A stretch of DNA of 46,717 bases, taken from the NCBI GenBank assembly GCA_902805735.1, contig CADCTW010000144.1, positions 1 through 46,717 of the forward strand, in the 5' to 3' direction. This document shows positions 24,107 to 31,409 of this stretch, in pieces (within the stretch, counting starts at the first letter, position 1; every line of letters begins with the position of its first letter). Source of the DNA: an uncultured Gemmatimonadota bacterium (lineage in GTDB: Bacteria > Gemmatimonadota > Gemmatimonadetes > Longimicrobiales > Longimicrobiaceae). The notes beneath the pieces were generated by a model. It made no database searches, was not told where the DNA came from, and was given only the letters and a program-made list of their open reading frames with translations. The position numbers and the translations under genes are program-made.

Positions 24107-24210
24107 GGCGAAGGGCCGGGCGCGATGAATCGCGCCCCTGCGAGGGATCTGTCCGCGCGAGTCCACGCAGGTGGACTTTGTGCTGTTGTTGCCGCGAGTT
24201 CACTCGCCCG
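24107..24210 (+). repeat. Palindromic repeat cluster upstream of murJ
   Basis: GGGCGCGATGAATCGCGCCC lies at about 24118-24137. AGTCCAC/GTGGACT stems at 24160-24166 and 24171-24177, and GCGAGT/ACTCGC at 24194-24199 and 24202-24207. The first matches the end of the ~100-bp element seen at 13.6 and 31.0 kb; the others are a different hairpin unit. No gene is seen in 23998-24234. Confidence 0.75.
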
Positions 24211-24234
24211 CAACGTCTCCAACCCGGTGCACGC

Positions 24235-25983
24235 ATGATCAATCCGAAGGACGGGGACGCCCCCAGCGACGACGACACGCTGCTCATGCCCCGCGACCGC
24301 GGGGAAGCGCAGTTCACGCCGGAGCCGGACGATCCGGGGGCGGTAGAGCCGGACGCGGTACCCAAGTCGCCGCGCGCGGCCCCTTCGGGGAACCGCGCGT
24401 CGGCGATGATCGCGGCTGGCATCCTGCTGAGCCGCATCGCGGGGCTGATGCGCGAGGCGGTGAGCGCGCAGTTCCTGGGGACGTCGCTGTACGCGGACGC
24501 CTTCCGGGCCGGGCTGCGCATGCCCAACGTCCTCCAGAACCTGCTGGGGGAGGGGACGCTGAGCGCATCGTTCATCCCCGTGTACGCGGAGCTGCTGCAC
24601 GAGGGGAAGAAGGAGGAAGCGGGGCGCGTGGCCGGGGCCATCTTCGCGCTCCTCTTCGCCGTGGCCGGCGCCCTGGCGCTGACGGGATTCCTGCTGGCGC
24701 CGGTGCTCACCAGCGTCTTCCTTCCCGGCTTCGAAGGCGAGCGGCGCGAGCTCACCATCGCCATCACCCGCATCATCTTCCCGATGACGGGCGTGCTGGT
24801 GCTTTCCGCGTGGTCGCTGGGCATCCTCAACAGCCACCGCAACTTCTTCGTCCCCTACGTGGCGCCCGTGCTGTGGAACGCGTCCATCATCGGCGCGCTC
24901 TTCGCCTTCGGGGGGCGGGTGGACTCGGGGCGGCTGGTGGTGGCGGCGGCGTGGGGGGCGCTGCTGGGCGGCGTGCTCCAGTTCGCCATCCAGCTCCCCA
25001 CCGTGCTGAAGCTGGAGCGCTCGCTGAAGATACGGTGGGACCTGAAGCGGGAGGGGGTGCGGACGGCGATCCGCAGCGCCGGGCCCGCGATCATGGGGCG
25101 CGGCGTGGTGCAGGTGAGCAGCTACGCGGACATCGTGCTGGCGAGCTTCCTGGCCGCGGGCGCGGTGTCGACCTACACCTACGCGCTGACGCTGTACATC
25201 CTCCCCGTGAGCCTGTTCGGGATGTCGGTGGCCGCCGCGGAGCTCCCCGAGCTGTCGAGGCAGCGCACGGCCGCCATCGAGGTGCTGCGCGAGCGGGCGC
25301 GGGCCGGGCTGCAGCGCATCGCGTTCTACGTGGTGCCGTCGTTCGTCGCCTTCATGCTGCTGGGCGACGTGGTGGTCGCCACCCTCTACCAGCGCGGCAT
25401 GTTCACGCGCAACGACACGCTGGCCGTGTGGCTCACGCTGATGGGGCTCACGCTGGGCCTCCTGGCGACCACCACCTCGCGCCTCCTGTCGTCCACCTTC
25501 TTCGCGCTGCGCGACACGAAGACGCCTGCGCGCTTCGCCACGGTGCGCGTGATCCTCGCCATCGTGCTGTCGCTGACGCTGATGCTGGCGTTCGAGCGCA
25601 TCACCATCCGCGGCGTGCAGCTCCCCGGCGGTTGGCTTTCGCAGTACCAGATCGGCGGCAAGCCCCTGGGCACGCTGGGGCTGGCGCTCGGCTCCGGGAT
25701 CGCCGCGTGGATCGAGTGGTTCCTGCTCAAGCGCGCGCTGCGGGCGCGCATCGGGCACGTGGGCGCGGGGGCCGGCCCGCTGATGCGGATGTTCGCCGCG
25801 GCGCTGGCCAGCGCCGCGGCGGGGTGGGGCGTGCGCATGCTGATCCCCGGCTGGCACCCGATCCCGCTCGGCGTGCTGGTCGGCGGCACCTTTGGCGTGG
25901 TCTACTTCGGTGTCGCGGCGATGCTGGGGCTGGAGCAGTCCGGGGCGCTCTTCGCGCGGCTGGGGCGGATCATCAAAAGATAG
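24235..25983 (+). CDS. murJ: Lipid II flippase MurJ (MviN family)
   Basis: Moves lipid II across the inner membrane for peptidoglycan synthesis. The protein is 582 residues with about 14 hydrophobic segments. The conserved early region is ILLSRIAGLMREAVSAQFLG followed by ADAFRAGLRMPNVLQNLLGEG, the family hallmark. An acidic/Pro-rich N-terminal extension of about 50 residues (from MINPKDGDAPSDDDTLL) precedes the first helix and is not usual in MurJ. ATG 24235 has no clear Shine-Dalgarno. The stop lies immediately before a repeat hairpin. A wzxE-like flippase is unlikely given the LLGEGTLSASFIPVY motif. Confidence 0.94.
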   Translation: MINPKDGDAPSDDDTLLMPRDRGEAQFTPEPDDPGAVEPDAVPKSPRAAPSGNRASAMIAAGILLSRIAGLMREAVSAQFLGTSLYADAFRAGLRMPNVLQNLLGEGTLSASFIPVYAELLHEGKKEEAGRVAGAIFALLFAVAGALALTGFLLAPVLTSVFLPGFEGERRELTIAITRIIFPMTGVLVLSAWSLGILNSHRNFFVPYVAPVLWNASIIGALFAFGGRVDSGRLVVAAAWGALLGGVLQFAIQLPTVLKLERSLKIRWDLKREGVRTAIRSAGPAIMGRGVVQVSSYADIVLASFLAAGAVSTYTYALTLYILPVSLFGMSVAAAELPELSRQRTAAIEVLRERARAGLQRIAFYVVPSFVAFMLLGDVVVATLYQRGMFTRNDTLAVWLTLMGLTLGLLATTTSRLLSSTFFALRDTKTPARFATVRVILAIVLSLTLMLAFERITIRGVQLPGGWLSQYQIGGKPLGTLGLALGSGIAAWIEWFLLKRALRARIGHVGAGAGPLMRMFAAALASAAAGWGVRMLIPGWHPIPLGVLVGGTFGVVYFGVAAMLGLEQSGALFARLGRIIKR

Positions 25984-25984
25984 G

Positions 25985-26041
25985 GGCTCACACAGAGACA
26001 CAGAGGCACAGAGATGAAGTTCGTCTCCGTGCCTCTGTGTC
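25985..26041 (+). repeat. CACAGAGR-unit repeat copy 5, hairpin
   Basis: The left arm 25997-26014 pairs with 26024-26041 over 18 bases with one mismatch; the loop is TGAAGTTCG. It follows the murJ stop by two bases. Confidence 0.9.
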
Positions 26042-26054
26042 TTGGCGCCCGCCG

Positions 26055-26176
26055 CGGGGGGATGAATCCCCCCGCTGAGACCACGGGAAGCCCGCTGAAG
26101 CGGGCTCGGTCGCCTGACCCATGCGAGCCCGCTTCAGCGGGCTTCCCGTCGTTCCAGCCGGGGGATTCATCCCCCG
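26055..26176 (+). repeat. Nested long inverted repeat
   Basis: The inner stem is a perfect 24 bp: 26085-26108 against 26124-26147, with a 15-base loop. The outer arms are GGGGGGATGAATCCCCCC (26056-26073) and GGGGGATTCATCCCCC (26160-26175), each itself a hairpin and also complementary to each other. It lies between the convergent murJ and the minus-strand gene ending at 26189 and may act as a bidirectional structure. No T-tract is present. Confidence 0.85.
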
Positions 26177-26188
26177 GCGCGCGCGCAA

Positions 26189-26761
26189 TCAGCCGCGGAA
26201 CCAGTATTCGGGTGCGCCCGCGGCCGCCTCGGCACCGCTCTGCCCCACACCGCCGCCGACCGGGGCGGCGGCGTTGTGGGTGGGGGTCGTCCAGCCCTCG
26301 CGGGGAGCCGGGTGCTGCGCGGGGCCCTCGATCAGCCAGTCGGCCACGGCGCCGGTGGTGAAGGCGTAGACGGCCTTGTGCAGGAGGTCGATGGCCTGCT
26401 CGTCCACGGGCCAGGTCCAGGGCGGGGCGCCGACGCCGGTCGCGTTTTCGAGGGTCTGGTCGTTGAGGAGGCGGAGGTTCATGTACATGAAGGAGCCCAC
26501 CGGGCCCCGGAAGCCGCGCTCCGCCATCATCCCGCGCACGGCGCCCAAAAAGATGCCCTGGCCCCAGTGCATCGTCCAGTTCAGCCCCAGCCGCTCCGAG
26601 TCCGGCCGCTCGGGGAGCCCCAGCAGCCGTTCCAGCGTGTGGGCGGGGACGAACGAGTTGGGGCGCCCCGTCACGAGCTGCTCCAGCTTCTCTCCCAGCG
26701 TCATCGCGGCCACCCCCGCCGCACCGGCAACCATCCCTCGCGCCATCGCACTGCCGTTCAT
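26189..26761 (-). CDS. Conserved protein of unknown function with N-terminal membrane segment
   Basis: The protein has 190 residues. ATG 26761 was chosen because GGAGG lies five bases before it; an upstream in-frame ATG at 26773 would add four residues. An N-terminal hydrophobic stretch (GMVAGAAGVAAMTLG) may be a membrane segment. Conserved-looking parts follow: LEQLVTGRPNSFVPAHTLE, MHWGQGIFLGAVRGMMAE and DQTLENATGVGAPPWTWP, then DLLHKAVYAFTTGAVADWLI. It ends in an Ala/Pro tail. Similar unnamed proteins are, from memory, common in Actinobacteria; no function is established. It is transcribed divergently from uvrC with 126 bases between. Confidence 0.8.
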   Translation of the reverse strand: MNGSAMARGMVAGAAGVAAMTLGEKLEQLVTGRPNSFVPAHTLERLLGLPERPDSERLGLNWTMHWGQGIFLGAVRGMMAERGFRGPVGSFMYMNLRLLNDQTLENATGVGAPPWTWPVDEQAIDLLHKAVYAFTTGAVADWLIEGPAQHPAPREGWTTPTHNAAAPVGGGVGQSGAEAAAGAPEYWFRG

Positions 26762-26887
26762 CGCCGCCTCCATGCTCGTGTAGGGGGGCGGGGAAGCGCA
26801 ATCGGGGGACCGCCGGTGGCACAGGACCGGAACGCCGTTTGCCGGCGGGGTATCAACAGGCCGAAGCAACCCCGAAGCCCAGCGACG

Positions 26888-28723
26888 ATGCCGACCAGCG
26901 ACAACGTAGAAGCCAAGCTCCGCCACCTCCCCAACCGCCCCGGCGTGTACCTGATGAAGGACGCGGCGGGCGAGGTCATCTACGTGGGGAAGGCCAAGTC
27001 GCTGCGCTCGCGGGTGAGGTCGTACTTCCAGGCGGGGACCACGCACTCCATCAAGACGCGCGAGCTGGTGCGCCGCATCGAGGACCTGGAGACCATCGTC
27101 GTGGACACGGAGGCCGAGGCGCTGATCCTGGAGAGCAACCTGATCAAGGAAAAGCGCCCCCGCTTCAACATCACCCTCAAAGACGACAAGACGTACCCGT
27201 ACATCAAGGTCACGGCCGAGCGCTTCCCCCGCGTGTACGTCACGCGCCGGCTGGAGAAGGACGGGTCGCGCTACTTCGGGCCGTACACCGACGTGCGGCG
27301 GATGCGGCAGTCGCTGGAGCTGGTGAAGCGCCTGTACACCGTGCGCTCCTGCCGCCACGACCTGCCGGACGCCAGGGTGGACCGGCCCTGCCTGGACCAC
27401 GAGCTGGGGCTGTGCAAAGCGCCCTGCGTGGGATTGCAGTCGCAGGAGGAGTACGCGGCCATGATCGACGAGATCCTGGACGTGCTGGGCGGCCACACCA
27501 AGCGCGCCGCGGCCCGCATCCGCCAGGACATGCAGGCGGCCGCGCTGGAGATGAACTTCGAGCGGGCGGCGGAGCTGCGCGACGCGCTGCAGCGGCTGGA
27601 GTCGATGGAGCAGCGCCAGCGCGTGCTGGACATGGCGGGCGCCGACCGCGACGTGGTGGGCTTCGCGCGCGACGGCGCCGAGGGGTGCGGCGTGGTGCTG
27701 CAGATCCGGGAAGGGAAGCTGCTGGGCCGCGAAGCCCAGTTCCTCACCAACCTGGCGGACGAGAGCGACGAGGACGCCATCGGCGCCTTCGTCACCCGCC
27801 TGTACGCCGGCCGCGGCCAGCGCGACGCCGAGGGGGTCCCCGGCGAGATCCTGCTGCCGATGGACTTCGCGGACCGCGCGCTGCTGGAGGAGCTGCTGCG
27901 CGGGCTGTGCGGGCGCGTCGTGCGCGTGGCCGCGCCGGAGCGGGGGAAGAAGGTGAGCCTGGTGGGCCTCGCGGACCAGAACGCCCGCCACCTCCTGGAA
28001 GAGCGCAAGCTGATCGGGAACCGCGCCGCCGAGCGCGCGCCCGACGCGCTGTACGAGCTGCAGGAGAGCCTGGGGCTGTCGCAGATCCCGCGCACCCTGG
28101 TGTGCTTCGACATCTCGCACACCCAGGGCACGGAAACGGTGGCTTCGGCCGTGTTCTTTGAGAACGCCGAGCCCAACAAGGGCGAGTACCGCAAGTTCAG
28201 GATCAAGGGGCAGTGGGGGAACGACGACTTCGCCTCCATGCACGAGGTGGTCACCCGCTACTTCTCGCGCCGGGTGGAAGAAAACCTCCCGCTCCCGGAC
28301 CTGGCGGTGATCGACGGCGGCAAGGGGCAGCTGGGCGCGGCGCTGAAGGCGCTCGCCGCGCTGGGGCTGGAGGAGCAGGCGGTGATCTCGCTGGCCAAAA
28401 AGGAAGAAGAGGTCTTCGTCCCGCACCGCTCCGACCCGGTGCGGCTGTCGCGGCGCAGCCAGTCGCTGCGCCTGCTGCAGCGCATCCGCGACGAGGCGCA
28501 CCGCTTCGCCGTGAGCTACAACCGGAAGCTGCGCACCAAGCGCACGGTGCGTTCGGAGCTGTCGGCCATACCGGGGGTGGGGGCGGCGCGGCAGAAGGCT
28601 CTGCTGGCGCGCTTCGGGTCGCTGCGCGCGGTGGCCACGGCGTCGGAGGCGGAGATCGCGTCGCTCCCCGGCTTCGGGCCGGCGCTCGCGCGCAAGGTGC
28701 TGGAGCACGTGCGGGCGGCGTGA
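26888..28723 (+). CDS. uvrC: Excinuclease ABC subunit C
   Basis: Makes the dual incision in nucleotide excision repair with UvrB. The protein is 611 residues. The GIY-YIG nuclease domain lies at residues 14-95 (GVYLMKDAAGEVIYVGKAKS), a UVR motif binding UvrB near 218-245 ([17 protein letters not shown]), and the RNase H-like nuclease at about 400-540 (CFDISHTQGTETVASAVFF, VIDGGKGQLGAAL). Two helix-hairpin-helix motifs close the protein (SAIPGVGAARQKALLARFG). All expected domains are present. The ATG start has no strong ribosome site. Confidence 0.97.
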   Translation: MPTSDNVEAKLRHLPNRPGVYLMKDAAGEVIYVGKAKSLRSRVRSYFQAGTTHSIKTRELVRRIEDLETIVVDTEAEALILESNLIKEKRPRFNITLKDDKTYPYIKVTAERFPRVYVTRRLEKDGSRYFGPYTDVRRMRQSLELVKRLYTVRSCRHDLPDARVDRPCLDHELGLCKAPCVGLQSQEEYAAMIDEILDVLGGHTKRAAARIRQDMQAAALEMNFERAAELRDALQRLESMEQRQRVLDMAGADRDVVGFARDGAEGCGVVLQIREGKLLGREAQFLTNLADESDEDAIGAFVTRLYAGRGQRDAEGVPGEILLPMDFADRALLEELLRGLCGRVVRVAAPERGKKVSLVGLADQNARHLLEERKLIGNRAAERAPDALYELQESLGLSQIPRTLVCFDISHTQGTETVASAVFFENAEPNKGEYRKFRIKGQWGNDDFASMHEVVTRYFSRRVEENLPLPDLAVIDGGKGQLGAALKALAALGLEEQAVISLAKKEEEVFVPHRSDPVRLSRRSQSLRLLQRIRDEAHRFAVSYNRKLRTKRTVRSELSAIPGVGAARQKALLARFGSLRAVATASEAEIASLPGFGPALARKVLEHVRAA

Positions 28724-28794
28724 GGCGGCGCACGCTTCGTGCGTAGGCCCGCGCGCAGGACGCCGTCGAACGCCGAACCGTACGTGGAGGGGGA

Positions 28795-29790
28795 ATGAAG
28801 ATCGCCGTGCTGATGGGGGGAACGAGTGCCGAGCGCGAGGTGTCGCTGTCGTCCGGCCTGGCGGTGGTGAAGGCGCTGCGGGAGCGCGGCCACGACGTGC
28901 GGGCCATCGACACGGCGCGCGGCTACATCCAGCAGGACCAGGAGGGCGGCCTCCTCCCGGAGGGGGTGCACTCCGCGCCCCCCGAGGACCTGAGCGCCAC
29001 GCTGGAGCTGATGCAGCTTCCGGCGGTGCCGGAGCTGCGCGAGTCGGAGGTCGCGTTCCTGGCGCTGCACGGCGGCACGGGCGAGGACGGGACCATCCAG
29101 GCGCTCCTCCAGTCGGCCGGGATCCGCTACACCGGCTCGGGTCCGCTGGGGTCGGGGATCGCCATGGACAAGGACGTCACCAAGCGCCTCCTGCGCGACT
29201 CGCAGGTGCCCACGCTGCCCTGGCGGGTGGCCCGCGCGCCGGACTTCACGTACGACCAGGATACCATCGAGGACCTGATCGGCTTTCCGCTGATCGTGAA
29301 GCCGTCGCGGCAGGGCTCCAGCGTGGGGCTGTTCGTGGTCAACGAGCCGGAGGAGCTGGCGAAGGCGGTGGCCGAAGCGTCGCAGTTCGACACGGAGGTG
29401 ATGATCGAACGCTACGCCAAGGGCCGCGAGCTCACGGTGGGCATCCTGGGCGACCAGGCCTTCCCGCCGGTGGAGATCCGCCCCAAGAAGGGGATCTACG
29501 ACTACCACAGCAAGTACACGCCGGGGATGACGGAGTACCTGTGCCCGGCGCCGCTGGACGAGGAGGTGACGGCGCAGATGCAGGCGTACGCCCTGCGCGC
29601 CTTCCGCGTGCTGAAGCTGCGCGGCTACGGGCGCGTCGACTTCATCCTGTCCAAGGAGCAGCTCTTCTGCCTGGAGGCGAACACCCTTCCCGGGATGACG
29701 GCCACCAGCCTGCTCCCCAAGGGCGCCGCGGCGCACGGGATCGACTTCCCGGAGCTGTGCGAGCGGATCGTACGGATGGCAGCAGGGTAA
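28795..29790 (+). CDS. ddl: D-alanine--D-alanine ligase
   Basis: Joins two D-Ala with ATP for the peptidoglycan stem peptide. The protein is 331 residues of the ATP-grasp fold. The N-terminal domain holds MGGTSAEREVSLSSG and FLALHGGTGEDGTIQALLQ. ATP-grasp segments are FPLIVKPSRQGSSVGLF and the metal-binding RVDFIL...CLEANTLPGMT. The Tyr of KKGIYDYHSKYTPG occupies the loop that favours D-Ala over D-lactate, though specificity was not tested. GGAGGGGGA immediately before ATG is a strong ribosome site. It follows uvrC by 71 bases, and a rhomboid gene follows it. Confidence 0.95.
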   Translation: MKIAVLMGGTSAEREVSLSSGLAVVKALRERGHDVRAIDTARGYIQQDQEGGLLPEGVHSAPPEDLSATLELMQLPAVPELRESEVAFLALHGGTGEDGTIQALLQSAGIRYTGSGPLGSGIAMDKDVTKRLLRDSQVPTLPWRVARAPDFTYDQDTIEDLIGFPLIVKPSRQGSSVGLFVVNEPEELAKAVAEASQFDTEVMIERYAKGRELTVGILGDQAFPPVEIRPKKGIYDYHSKYTPGMTEYLCPAPLDEEVTAQMQAYALRAFRVLKLRGYGRVDFILSKEQLFCLEANTLPGMTATSLLPKGAAAHGIDFPELCERIVRMAAG

Positions 29791-29884
29791 AGTGTGAGGG
29801 GGCGCGACCGCGCCTTCATTCCGGCCCGGCCCGCGCGGCACTCCGCCGCCGGGCGCGGCCGTTTCCAACCGCGGCAGCGCTCCC

Positions 29885-30757
29885 ATGGCCTACCGTTCCT
29901 CGTACGATGCTCCGTTCAGGAGCTCCGTCACCCCCTGGGTGGCGCGCTTCCTGTTCGCAAATACGGCCGTCTTCCTGGTCGCGCTCCTCCTGGGGCGCAC
30001 CAGCCTCGGGCCCACGGTGCTCGATCTCCTGATCCTGGACCGCGACCGCCTCCTGGTGCGGCCGTGGACGCCCATCACCTACGCGTTCACGCACGCGGAG
30101 GTGCTGCACTTCCTCTTTAACATGCTGGGCCTGTTCTTCCTGGGCCCGCCGCTGGAGGACCGGTGGGGCGGCAGGGCGTTCGTGCGCTTCTACCTGGTCG
30201 CCGCGCTGGGCGGGGCCATCTTCTCGCTCTTCATCCCGGGCGGGGTGCTGGGCGCGTCGGCCGCCATCAACGGGCTGCTGCTGGCCTGGGCGCTGATCTG
30301 GCCGGAGGCGCAGGTGTACTTCTTCGGCGTGATCCCCATCAAGGTGAAGTGGATCGCCCTGGGCTCCGTGGTGCTGAGCCTGATGAACGCGGCCGGCGGC
30401 GGGGGCGGGGGAGTGGCGCACCTGGCGCACCTGGGCGGCTTCGCGGCGGCCTTCCTCTACCTCAAGAGCCCCTGGGCCCCCAGCGACTGGGGCGAGGTGC
30501 CGGCCCGCGCCGGCGCCAAGAAGAAGAAGAAGAACCCCATCGCCGCGTGGGTGGGTAAGAAGCGCTCCGCCGCGCAGCCCGCGCCCACCGCCACGGTCAC
30601 CCCGCACCCGAGCAGCCCCACGCGCCGCTCCGAGCGCGACCTGCTGGACGACGTGGACCGCATCCTGGACAAGATCTCCGCCCAGGGCCTCGGCTCGCTG
30701 ACCGACGACGAGCGGCGGCGCCTGGACGAGGTGAGCCGGCGGTATCGTACCAACTGA
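29885..30757 (+). CDS. Rhomboid family intramembrane serine protease
   Basis: The protein is 290 residues with about six membrane helices in the first 200. HAEVLHFLFNMLGLFFLGPP is the typical rhomboid helix 2 with the oxyanion His/Asn. The catalytic Ser is in GVLGASAAINGLL; the usual GxSG is GASA here, so the Ser is kept but the following Gly is Ala. The catalytic His is in HLAHLGGFAAAFLYL. After the membrane domain comes a Lys-rich stretch (AKKKKKN) and a cytoplasmic tail. The tail ends in DDVDRILDKISAQGLGSLTD, a short C-terminal module common in bacterial rhomboids. Substrate unknown. Confidence 0.88.
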   Translation: MAYRSSYDAPFRSSVTPWVARFLFANTAVFLVALLLGRTSLGPTVLDLLILDRDRLLVRPWTPITYAFTHAEVLHFLFNMLGLFFLGPPLEDRWGGRAFVRFYLVAALGGAIFSLFIPGGVLGASAAINGLLLAWALIWPEAQVYFFGVIPIKVKWIALGSVVLSLMNAAGGGGGGVAHLAHLGGFAAAFLYLKSPWAPSDWGEVPARAGAKKKKKNPIAAWVGKKRSAAQPAPTATVTPHPSSPTRRSERDLLDDVDRILDKISAQGLGSLTDDERRRLDEVSRRYRTN

Positions 30758-30765
30758 CCGCGGGG

Positions 30766-30811
30766 CTCACACAGAGACACAGAGGCACAGAGAACTTCTT
30801 CTCTGTGCCTC
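30766..30811 (+). repeat. CACAGAGR-unit repeat copy 6, hairpin
   Basis: GAGGCACAGAG at 30782-30792 pairs perfectly with 30801-30811; the loop is AACTTCTT. It lies nine bases after the rhomboid stop. Confidence 0.9.
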
Positions 30812-30825
30812 GTCGTTTGGGGGGC

Positions 30826-30880
30826 CTCACCCGGCAGCTTACAGCTGCCACCCTCTCCCATAAACAGCATGGGAGAGGGG
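30826..30880 (-). repeat. CCCTCTCCC composite repeat, reverse copy
   Basis: On the minus strand it reads CCCTCTCCCAT/ATGGGAGAGGG stem (30851-30879, loop of seven), then a GGCAGC/GCTGCC stem (30833-30849), then GGGTGAGGCC. This is the same order as at 31073-31135, but inverted. Confidence 0.85.
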
Positions 30881-30927
30881 ACTACTTCGCTTGGGATACC
30901 GCCGGGCCCACTCGCTGACGACCGGCA

Positions 30928-31038
30928 TGGTAGGGGCGCGATTCATCGCGCCCGTGCCGTCCGCGCGCGACGAACCCCGCGCGCCTCCATCGATCCCTAC
31001 GTAGGGGCAGCCCCATGTGGCTGCGCGTGCCATCTACC
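30928..31038 (-). repeat. ~100-bp intergenic element, copy B
   Basis: The reverse complement aligns along its length with 13592-13690. Shared blocks are TGGGGCTGCCCCTACG, GGGGTTCG and CGCGCGCGGACGG, and the GATGAATC hairpin (GGGCGCGATTCATCGCGCCC at 30934-30953 on plus). Confidence 0.75.
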
Positions 31039-31072
31039 GTGACGCCGCCCGCTCGTCGCACACGAATTGGTC

Positions 31073-31135
31073 CCCTCTCCCAGGGCAGTTTCTGGGAGAG
31101 GGTGGCAGCTGTAAGCTGCCGGGTGAGGGCCTCCC
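31073..31135 (+). repeat. CCCTCTCCC composite repeat, forward copy
   Basis: CCCTCTCCCAG (31073-31083) pairs with CTGGGAGAGGG (31092-31102). Then GGCAGCT (31104-31110) pairs with AGCTGCC (31114-31120), followed by GGGTGAGGGCCTCCC. It is the mirror partner of 30826-30880. The stretch 31136-31289 shows no recognised feature. Confidence 0.85.
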
Positions 31136-31289
31136 AACCCCGAACGCACGCAAATGCCTCCTGCGCGACGATCTCCGCCGCGAACGTCACGCTGCACCTG
31201 CCACGCTGCGCGCGTGCCTCAAAGGGCCGTTTCCGCGAGCCGCCTCCGCGGACGGAGCCCTCCGCGCGCGCGGGGGGCTGATTGCGGGG

Positions 31290-31408
31290 CTGACGTTGAA
31301 AACCCGGTCGCTAGAATCCAGTATTCCACACTTCGTATAATACATATTATGTAAACTAGGCGCACGGAAAAGTGTGGAGAACCCTGGGGAGTTCTCCACT
31401 GCTGGATT
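31290..31408 (+). other. AT-rich structured island, candidate small RNA
   Basis: CTGACG (31290-31295), 16 bases, then TAGAAT (31312-31317) resembles a promoter. Downstream are AATCCAG/CTGGATT (31315-31321 with 31402-31408), CCACACTT/AAGTGTGG (31326-31333 with 31370-31377) and ATAAT/ATTAT (31337-31341 with 31346-31350). GTGGAGAAC/GTTCTCCAC (31374-31382 with 31391-31399) also forms. The second and fourth stems share bases 31374-31377 and exclude each other. Confidence 0.4.
31366..31399 (-). terminator. Intrinsic terminator of the GT2-HEAT operon
   Basis: On the minus strand, 11 bases past the HEAT-protein stop, GTGGAGAAC and GTTCTCCAC form a perfect 9-bp stem (31374-31399, 8-base loop). ACTTTTCC follows. 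The T-tract is short but is the best of its kind seen in the window. Confidence 0.65.
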
Positions 31409-31409
31409 T

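Noticed and set aside
22342..26001. 1,219-codon minus-strand frame opposite bshC and murJ
   Set aside because: It has the same antisense composition, and the plus strand has clear BshC and MurJ motifs.
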